Origin: Aequorivita vitellina
Lineage (GTDB): Bacteria; Bacteroidota; Bacteroidia; Flavobacteriales; Flavobacteriaceae
Assembly (NCBI RefSeq): GCF_022008365.1
Contig: NZ_JAIRBA010000006.1
Span: 62,001-126,000 of the forward strand
Reading direction: 5' to 3'
DNA: 64,000 bases
Of this stretch, positions 18,580 through 25,499 are shown piece by piece. The first letter of the stretch is position 1. The number at the start of each line of letters is the position of its first letter. The translations under genes were made by a program, and so were the position numbers. The notes beneath the pieces are model-generated. The model did no database searches and was not told the origin of the DNA. It worked only from the letters and a program-made list of their open reading frames with translations.

Positions 18580-20517
18580 CTATTGGATTAATTTTACTTT
18601 TCCCAAAAAGAAATAACCCATTACGTTACTAGTACCCACAATTCCAGCAATCTTTTCAGCATTTTTTCCTTCAGAATAATAATGATTTTTATAAATATCA
18701 CTTTTGGTAGCATCATAGAACGGTCCTTCCACGCTTTTCCTTAGGGTATGGTCAGTTAAATTAAGATTGTTCCAAACTATTTTACTGAAATATTCTGGCA
18801 TTCCTTCCCGCAATACTTTTCCGCCTTCTTTGTCATTTAAGCTTTCTCGATAAGTAATAGCATCTTTATGTTCCAGCGTGTGTATGTATTCATGAATTAT
18901 AGTGGCGAAATTACTCCACATATATTTTCTATTTTTATCGTTGTTTGAACTTTTGTAACGTTGAAGAAAAACTTTTCCATCGTCTGCATAGCCAGGCCAA
19001 CCAAGATGGGTGAGGACTAATTCCTTTCTATAAGCAGCGGAGAGCTCTTTAATAATTTCTTTTACAACAGTTGCTTCGGGTTCCCTATTTTGAATGGCAT
19101 TATATTTCTTATTAATAGGTTCTACACGGTTACTTTGAATTATTTTTTGTACACGCCAATTTGCCCACGCCTTCTTAGTGGCGTCTTGTTCCTTTTTAGA
19201 CTTTCCTTTTAATTTTGCTTTTTTTTCTTCCCAACCATCAAACAAATTGGTTCCAAAAACAAAATCTTTACCTTTTTTTAAGTTTCCGTAAACTTTGTCG
19301 GTTTCAATTTTTGAAACTTTGGCCAAAGCTTCTACATCTTTTTTATCGTGTAGATTACCTTTTTTGGAACGTAATGCTTTTTTGCCCTTTCCTAGATGGT
19401 TGTACTGGTTTATAACATATTTTTCGGTAAGCGCCTTAAGATCTTTTTTATAAGCTGCCATCTTTGTTTTATCGAAAATTGGATCCTTTCCAGTTTTCGG
19501 ATCCTTCTTCACTTCTGTGCTCAATGCTTCTTTTACAGCAGCTTTCTCATCAGTTGTAATGGCTCTTGTTTTCGTATCTAAAGTAGGTTGATCTATTCCC
19601 GAAAAATTTGAATGCTCAGTTTTATGACCTATAAACTTTTGGTCAAGTTCATTCATTGTTATGGGGCCAACAATTCCATCTTGCTCCTTTTTAGGAAGTT
19701 TTTGTGCTTTTTGAAACGCAATTACCTGATCTTTAGTTTCACCTCCAAAATCGCCATCAACTCCATACTTCTTAAGTATAAATCCTGCGTCTGTCAACGC
19801 TTGCTGAATTATTCGAACATGGGCGCCTTTACTATTATTTGTTGTACTTACTAATTCATTTCCGTCCAATACTTCTTCCAAAAGCGCATCACCACCAAAA
19901 CGCGGAGATACTAAATCCTTTTTCTGAATTCTTTTAAAATTGCTTTTTCTTTGCTGCAACGTATGTGTTAGTTCGTGCGCTAAAAGATGTTGCCCTTTTT
20001 TGGTACTTGGATTATATTTCCCCGAATTAAAGAAAATGTGATTATCAGTTGTAAATGCTTGAGCACCCAAAGCCTTATTCATTGCGGTAGCATTATTTCC
20101 TGTGTGAATTTTAACATCACTAAAATCAGCTCCAAAACTGGTTTCCATCCGTTTTTTAACAGGTTCATTTATAGGATTTCCGCCGCCTTCGCTATGTGCA
20201 ATATTTTGCTCCATATTAATAGGAGCGGTTTTTTGCGGTTTAGAATTCTTCATTTGAAGTGCTTCTTTTTTTTCATCGATCGCTTTACGTTGCACTGGTT
20301 TTGCAGGAAAAAAAGTATCTGATTTACGCAGATTTTCCTGTGAATTGTTTACCACTCTATCTGCAACGGAGTCGGCTTCTCTTTCAAATTGATCATCACT
20401 TTTGCCAACAGAAAGTTTTGCTTGAATAAAAAATGCCGCATTTTTTCCAGCGTTTTGTTGAAGATTGGAGTTGCCAGTCTTTTTCGCATATTTCGCATTT
20501 TTGGTTGTTTTAAACAT
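18580..20517 (-). CDS. DUF4157 / PG-binding / HExxH metallopeptidase, eCIS effector candidate
   Basis: A 645-residue protein with three recognisable parts. (1) DUF4157 (eCIS core domain): FIQAKLSVGKSDDQFEREAD near 30-50, then FGADFSDVKIHTG and HELTH at 181-185. (2) A peptidoglycan-binding-1-type repeat at about 231-292 (VRIIQQAL, YGVDGDFGGETKDQVIAFQ). (3) A Lys-rich linker, then a C-terminal domain with HEYIH at 542-546 and EGMPEYF at 571-577, a gluzincin-like HExxH-x24-E arrangement. DUF4157 marks many eCIS-associated toxins. No signal peptide, consistent with loading into the particle. The second zinc motif is probably the toxic activity; this is inference. Confidence 0.8.
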   Translation of the reverse strand: MFKTTKNAKYAKKTGNSNLQQNAGKNAAFFIQAKLSVGKSDDQFEREADSVADRVVNNSQENLRKSDTFFPAKPVQRKAIDEKKEALQMKNSKPQKTAPINMEQNIAHSEGGGNPINEPVKKRMETSFGADFSDVKIHTGNNATAMNKALGAQAFTTDNHIFFNSGKYNPSTKKGQHLLAHELTHTLQQRKSNFKRIQKKDLVSPRFGGDALLEEVLDGNELVSTTNNSKGAHVRIIQQALTDAGFILKKYGVDGDFGGETKDQVIAFQKAQKLPKKEQDGIVGPITMNELDQKFIGHKTEHSNFSGIDQPTLDTKTRAITTDEKAAVKEALSTEVKKDPKTGKDPIFDKTKMAAYKKDLKALTEKYVINQYNHLGKGKKALRSKKGNLHDKKDVEALAKVSKIETDKVYGNLKKGKDFVFGTNLFDGWEEKKAKLKGKSKKEQDATKKAWANWRVQKIIQSNRVEPINKKYNAIQNREPEATVVKEIIKELSAAYRKELVLTHLGWPGYADDGKVFLQRYKSSNNDKNRKYMWSNFATIIHEYIHTLEHKDAITYRESLNDKEGGKVLREGMPEYFSKIVWNNLNLTDHTLRKSVEGPFYDATKSDIYKNHYYSEGKNAEKIAGIVGTSNVMGYFFLGKVKLIQ

Positions 20518-20529
20518 AACTATCTGTTT

Positions 20530-21189
20530 TTAATTCTTGTCCAATTTTTTGGTCTTTTCAAGAACATTCCGTTTTACTACTGCTTTTGTGCCACTAAGAT
20601 TCTGGTTCACCTCCATATTTTGCAACTTCGTTTTAAGACCTACGGTATCACTTTCAGCTGTAATATTATTTTGAAATTTTGCCAATTCCTTTAGTTGATA
20701 AGCTTGAATTGTAACCAATGGTAGCGATGGCTTTAGTGTATCGGAACTGATATCTGGCGTCTTAACCTGCTTGTTTTCGTTGTACTCTTTTTCAATTGCT
20801 TTGTTGGCAAATTCGATGGCACCGTCAGTATTGCCCAACAATAGTTTTGATTTGCTTATTTGAAGAATATCTCTAGCTGATTCGGCTCTTTTTTCAAGTT
20901 TTTGGGTTAATGCTTCCAATTTTTGCTTTGCAATCGAATCATTAGGGTTTTCAATATAGTCTTCCTGTACTTTAGTCAACTCAAACTTATCTGCAGAAAT
21001 TGAAATCTGTTGAATGCTTGGGTAACCAATCATCAAAAGCGAAATGACAAAAAAGATTAGAAGTTTTTTTATTTCTTCTTTTTTAATGATGTAATATACC
21101 AATGCTACGCTTAGAAGCAGGAATAAGAAAATTCCCAAAAACAGAAGTACAATTTCATAAAGAAATAAATTTTCAAATAAATTTTTCAT
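20530..21189 (-). CDS. Two-TM coiled-coil protein in the eCIS locus
   Basis: A 219-residue protein with two hydrophobic helices near the N-terminus (about 12-35 and 41-57) separated by KKEEIKK. A long polar part follows, helical at 65-130 with coiled-coil character and one TPR-like stretch (RDILQISKSKLLLGNTDGAIEFANKAIEKEY). No family recognised. It lies 12 bases upstream of the effector candidate and 24 bases downstream of the tape-measure gene, so it is part of the operon. As the only membrane protein of the locus it could be an immunity protein, a membrane anchor for the particle, or a release factor; the sequence does not choose. Confidence 0.6.
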   Translation of the reverse strand: MKNLFENLFLYEIVLLFLGIFLFLLLSVALVYYIIKKEEIKKLLIFFVISLLMIGYPSIQQISISADKFELTKVQEDYIENPNDSIAKQKLEALTQKLEKRAESARDILQISKSKLLLGNTDGAIEFANKAIEKEYNENKQVKTPDISSDTLKPSLPLVTIQAYQLKELAKFQNNITAESDTVGLKTKLQNMEVNQNLSGTKAVVKRNVLEKTKKLDKN

Positions 21190-21213
21190 AATAACGCTAT
21201 TTAAACTGAAGGA

Positions 21214-22608
21214 CTACCAATCCACAACAAGTATTTTTTTATACCACGGAAGCTTTATGATATGTATATTCCAAGGCAGTCTGTCCAATAATAAGTCCTG
21301 TGTTTTTCGTTGAATAAACAGGTTTTGTTTTTCTTCGGAAATAGTTAGTTTTCCTTCCCGTTGCAGAAATTCATTTTGAAGAATTTCCGTGCTGTTACTC
21401 TTTAATGCTGTCCAATGCTCTAGAACGGCTTCCAAGAGTTGTTTGCATGCAAGTTTTTGCTCTTTCGTTATAAATATTTGGCGGTTTACGGGCTGATAAA
21501 TGGGAGCATTGCAAAGAAATTTTTCAAAAACCAACTCATATTCAGCAGGTTGTTCGCGTCCTGTTGCCAAATAATGCATGATATGAATGGCCTCGTCTAT
21601 TTTTTCGGGTATTATGCGCTTTTCTATGAGCAGATCGAGTTTTTCAAAAAACATTTTTAGAAAAGGATGAAGTAGAATCAACCCAGCATTTTTTACCAAA
21701 ATTCCCGAATTAATTAATTCGTTAATTTCTGATGAATCGACAGAATTTTTTAAATTTTCCGATTGAATAGTTTTTTCATCAGGACGCTTTTTTTCACTGT
21801 CGCGAACATCTGCAGATTCTGCTAAAGTTTGATTTTTGTTTTCAAATTTTTGAAAGTCTTTGTCGCTAATAGGAATTTTCTCTCCCAAAATTTCAATGGA
21901 AGTATTCAATAGTTTTTCCATAATTTCAGGTGATAGATTTTCAATATTGGCAAGAAATTCTTTTTTCCTTTTAAAAGCCATAAAGTGGAAAAGAGATTCC
22001 CAAAAGATGCTTCGGTATTTCTTCGGAATTTTAAGTTCTGTAGTTCTTCTGCTTGATACATCGTTTATTACAGAAACTAGCATTACTAGCTGCGTGTCAT
22101 CAAATTGATACATCAATCTTATACGAACTTCACTCTTTTTTAATAGGGCTTTTAATTTTTTTGAAAATCCTTGGTGAGGTTTCAGCGTTGTAAAAAATTC
22201 ACCACCAAAAACCGCTTTCTTTTCAAACCACCACGGTAAGATTCCGTATTCTAAAAAGTATAAAAAAGCTGCCAATTCATTATTTTCGGAAGTAGTTTTT
22301 ATATACCCATCAGATTTTTCGTTTAATATATTTTTATCATTGATGATTTTTTTTAATTCGCTGATTATTAATTGCTTTAAATCTTGAAGTGAATCTGTTT
22401 CTTCAGCGTTAATTTCAATTGAAAGTTTGTCAAACCGAATAATATTTGATTTATTTTTTTGAATAGAATTGAAATATTCATCCATTTCAGGAAAGATTTC
22501 CTCTTTAAAAAAAGTACTTAAACCATCTTTCAATTGCATACCATGAGCTTGAGAAGGAGTATTTACCCCTATCTGAAGCTTGTTTATGATATTTTTTTGA
22601 GCAATCAT
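21214..22608 (-). CDS. CIS tape-measure-family protein
   Basis: A 464-residue protein matching the Bacteroidota CIS tape-measure family. The N-terminus has the KLQIGVNTPSQAHGMQLKDGLS and RFDKLSIEI elements. The centre has the signature AGLILLHPFLKMFFEKLDLL (about residue 305-325) and AIHIMHYLATG. The C-terminus ends with LLLDRLPWNIHIIKLPWYKKILVVDW. In Afp-type systems the tape measure sits inside the tube and sets its length. It is far shorter than Afp14, so its length rule may differ. Preceded by the largest gap in the locus (251 bases). Confidence 0.75.
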   Translation of the reverse strand: MIAQKNIINKLQIGVNTPSQAHGMQLKDGLSTFFKEEIFPEMDEYFNSIQKNKSNIIRFDKLSIEINAEETDSLQDLKQLIISELKKIINDKNILNEKSDGYIKTTSENNELAAFLYFLEYGILPWWFEKKAVFGGEFFTTLKPHQGFSKKLKALLKKSEVRIRLMYQFDDTQLVMLVSVINDVSSRRTTELKIPKKYRSIFWESLFHFMAFKRKKEFLANIENLSPEIMEKLLNTSIEILGEKIPISDKDFQKFENKNQTLAESADVRDSEKKRPDEKTIQSENLKNSVDSSEINELINSGILVKNAGLILLHPFLKMFFEKLDLLIEKRIIPEKIDEAIHIMHYLATGREQPAEYELVFEKFLCNAPIYQPVNRQIFITKEQKLACKQLLEAVLEHWTALKSNSTEILQNEFLQREGKLTISEEKQNLFIQRKTQDLLLDRLPWNIHIIKLPWYKKILVVDW

Positions 22609-22786
22609 TTGTTATTTAGTCTTTTAAGCTTATATTTACTATTCGATTCAGAGATGAATTACTGGGTTGTTTGCAGTTAGTGCTTCGTTCTTTTATAGTT
22701 TGTATTTTAGTTCTTTCGTTAGGTTTTATTCTTTCGATGTTCTATTTTTCATTCTTTAGTTCTTAGTTCTTTTATGTTAGACCCAT

Positions 22787-22830
22787 AAGGGTATCATTCG
22801 GATTGTACAATTTTACCGACTGATACCCTT
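22787..22830. repeat. Inverted repeat between the 875-aa and tape-measure genes
   Basis: AAGGGTATCA (22787-22796) and TGATACCCTT (22821-22830) form a perfect 10 bp stem. Inside the loop lie TCGG/CCGA and the self-complementary ATTGTACAAT. Seven T residues follow on the plus strand only; on the minus strand, the sense of the locus, the stem is preceded by an A-run and not followed by T. It may be an RNA structure that partially terminates, protects or processes the eCIS mRNA. The rest of the 251-base gap is A/T-rich with several AAAGAAC-like repeats (minus strand) and no gene. Confidence 0.55.
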
Positions 22831-22859
22831 CTTTTTTTCGCTCCATTCCATTATCTCTT

Positions 22860-25487
22860 TCATAAGCTTATTGCATTTTCGCCACTTGGTGCGCCAAAAT
22901 AGAAATCGGCGTCTTTTTTATATCTAGCCAATACGGGATCCAAATCTTTGGAATATCTCAGATTGGTTATATAAATAGAAAGTTTTGTAACCCCAGTTTC
23001 ATTGTGAAGATATTTGCGAAGGTTTACAAATAGAACAATATCGTCGTGCGTATTTTTTCGGTTTCTTCTATGATGATCTAACATAAATTTATTCACCCAA
23101 ACCCCATTTACCCAATCGCCATCTAACTTAAATTTTAGGTCTTTACCTTCTTGAGTGGCCTGCAAATCTCGTTTTATATTTTGCACAATGTTTAAAATTT
23201 CTTGTGGCAACATTTCGGAAGAAGTTATCATTCGGGTTAATCCAGCTTCCTCAATGTCTGGATTTGTAATTAAACGTTCTGTCAATTTGCTCCATTTTGC
23301 CCATTTATCGTCGTATTTTCCATAATCATCGTCTTTATTTACCGGAGCTATTTGTGCTTGCAATTTTTCGTAAAATGATTCGCGGTAGTTGCGCAAATCG
23401 CGGCAACGCATTGCATCTGGCCTAAACACTAAATTGTTTCGGAACATTCCATTATTACTATAAGTATAAATAGCATTGTTGTTTGCCATCGAAATTTCAC
23501 GCAGGCGAATGGTAAATGTATCTTCTTTGGCGCGCGTTATTACCAAGCGTTTTTGGCTTTCGTTGAAGTCGAAAACCACTCCTTTATTAAATTTTTTGTT
23601 TAAAGCTTCGGTTACTGCGTGTATTCTTCTTAAGAAAATTTCAGTTAGCGGAATTGTAATTGTCGTAGTTCTATTTATTAGTAGTTCCCCGTTTATTTTG
23701 TATTCTATAACTTGCAAAACATAGTTTTGTGGCATGGGTTTGTTTCGGCTTTGCTTCCCTTTTAAACTTCGCGAAAGATTATTCATATACTTTAGCGAGC
23801 TTATCCAAGGATAGGTACATTCCATTAAGGAGCAGCAACCGTCATTAGCACCGTTATTCAGTTTTGTTGAAATACAGAAATCTGCCACCACTTGTTCCTT
23901 TTCTGAAACGATAATAAAAGTACCACCTTTAGGTACACCACCCCTATGCGCAGTGGAAGGGTTTTCTCTTAAAAAAGAAGTAAAAGCTTGTGAGTCACGT
24001 TTTAAATCGAAAACCAAACAATCAAAATCTAGCGCATTAGTTTTTTTAATATTATTGATGGTGTTGCGACTGTCTTGTGCGGGATGCCCTAAATGCCCTT
24101 CAATTCTGTAAAAATCATTACAATCTAATTCAAAATTTAACGGATTTTGAACCCAGCTATTTAGTGCTAGATTTTCTTTATGATAGCTTATGTTATATCG
24201 TTGTTTGTAGTTTTCGGTTTTATAAAAATCCCAAGCGGTTAGCATTCTATTGTCAACTTTAAAGTAAACGGGAATAGCTTTTTCGCCTAATTTTCCACAA
24301 GTTTTTGAAGGTGTAATTTCAAGTTTATTTCCGGTGGAAAGATTAAAATTATCTAAGATTATTTCCAATCGCTGCATTAAACTTTTCGCCATTTTTAAAT
24401 ACTTGGCGTATTCGTTGTTTGATGGCGAGTGATAAAAGTCGTGTCGTAATTCGGGATAAATAACTTCAGAAGAAAGCGTGCCGAGTAACAAATGTTTGGG
24501 AAATGCCTTAATATTTGGGCAGCATTCGGTTTTTAGTTTTAATAGAATTTCAGCCAATTCATTGTACGTGTCAGTAATGTCGCGAACCAAATCATACCGA
24601 TATTGAATCATCCCATTGGTATTGAAATCTTCTAAATTCTCAGAAAGTTTACTTAATATATGATTGAGATCACTTGCGTTAATTTCTAAAATTTCAGAAA
24701 AACCTTGAAATAAATCTATAATTGCCGTTTCCAAAATAGGTTTTGCCGAATTTATTACAGTTTTATAAGCATCTGCAATTTTTGAATATGAACTCGAATT
24801 GCTATCATTTAAAATCAATTTTGGAACAGCTATCTGTGGTAAATTGGTATAAGCTTCATTAACATCGTGTTTTGTAAAAATACTGTCTTGGGGGTTTACG
24901 GTGTTAATAACATCATCACTGTCAATTAGCAAAACCCGAAGATTTTGAATATTTCGTTGCCCTTGATTATCGCAATTTGTAGTTGTGCATATATTCGGGT
25001 CTTTTGGGTAACATTCCAAATAAAGTACCACAACTTTATTCTCCAGCAACTCTTGATTGATAGGAAGATGACCTGCCTCAAGGTTAACCTTTTCTTGTGG
25101 AATTAACTCCCACAAATCAATAATTGTATTTTCGTTTCTGAAATGTTTATACTTCGCATCCTCGTCTTCGAAATCGCGAAAATGTGAATATTTTAATCGC
25201 TCCAATACAATGGAAGTATCTGAAGAATCTTTAATACTTTTTTGAAGTTTTAACAAGTCACCATCGGTTGTTACCCCACAACCTTGAGTAAGAGTTACTA
25301 GGTTTTTTTGATTGTTAACCGAAACTTTAAAACCACAAGCTAAGCCCACACCTACAAGGCATACGCGCGTAAGTCTGTCTTGGTCTTCAAAATATTCAAT
25401 AAATTCATTCAGCTGCCCGGAGGTTAGTACTTGGTCGTCCACAAATGAACGGTACTGTGGAGTTATTTCCAATAATTTTGTGCTCAT
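22860..25487 (-). CDS. Large eCIS protein at the Afp13 position, function unknown
   Basis: An 875-residue protein with no signal peptide or TM segment. The N-terminus has QVLTSGQLNEFIEYFEDQDRL and LVGVGLACGFKV, a pattern like the N-terminal attachment region of some baseplate or fibre proteins. A middle region has ten cysteines, including PNICTTTNCDNQG and NDGCCSLMECTYP. It sits between the second large baseplate gene (12 bases) and the tape measure, where Afp/PVC clusters carry the tail fibre. It lacks the repetitive shaft expected of an adenovirus-like fibre, so a baseplate cage or receptor-binding role is equally possible. Confidence 0.55.
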   Translation of the reverse strand: MSTKLLEITPQYRSFVDDQVLTSGQLNEFIEYFEDQDRLTRVCLVGVGLACGFKVSVNNQKNLVTLTQGCGVTTDGDLLKLQKSIKDSSDTSIVLERLKYSHFRDFEDEDAKYKHFRNENTIIDLWELIPQEKVNLEAGHLPINQELLENKVVVLYLECYPKDPNICTTTNCDNQGQRNIQNLRVLLIDSDDVINTVNPQDSIFTKHDVNEAYTNLPQIAVPKLILNDSNSSSYSKIADAYKTVINSAKPILETAIIDLFQGFSEILEINASDLNHILSKLSENLEDFNTNGMIQYRYDLVRDITDTYNELAEILLKLKTECCPNIKAFPKHLLLGTLSSEVIYPELRHDFYHSPSNNEYAKYLKMAKSLMQRLEIILDNFNLSTGNKLEITPSKTCGKLGEKAIPVYFKVDNRMLTAWDFYKTENYKQRYNISYHKENLALNSWVQNPLNFELDCNDFYRIEGHLGHPAQDSRNTINNIKKTNALDFDCLVFDLKRDSQAFTSFLRENPSTAHRGGVPKGGTFIIVSEKEQVVADFCISTKLNNGANDGCCSLMECTYPWISSLKYMNNLSRSLKGKQSRNKPMPQNYVLQVIEYKINGELLINRTTTITIPLTEIFLRRIHAVTEALNKKFNKGVVFDFNESQKRLVITRAKEDTFTIRLREISMANNNAIYTYSNNGMFRNNLVFRPDAMRCRDLRNYRESFYEKLQAQIAPVNKDDDYGKYDDKWAKWSKLTERLITNPDIEEAGLTRMITSSEMLPQEILNIVQNIKRDLQATQEGKDLKFKLDGDWVNGVWVNKFMLDHHRRNRKNTHDDIVLFVNLRKYLHNETGVTKLSIYITNLRYSKDLDPVLARYKKDADFYFGAPSGENAISL

Positions 25488-25499
25488 AACTTTGGTATT

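Noticed and set aside
22787-22840. Rho-independent terminator for a plus-strand gene
   Set aside because: The stem and T-run fit, but no plus-strand gene lies upstream, so it was recorded as an inverted repeat of unknown role.
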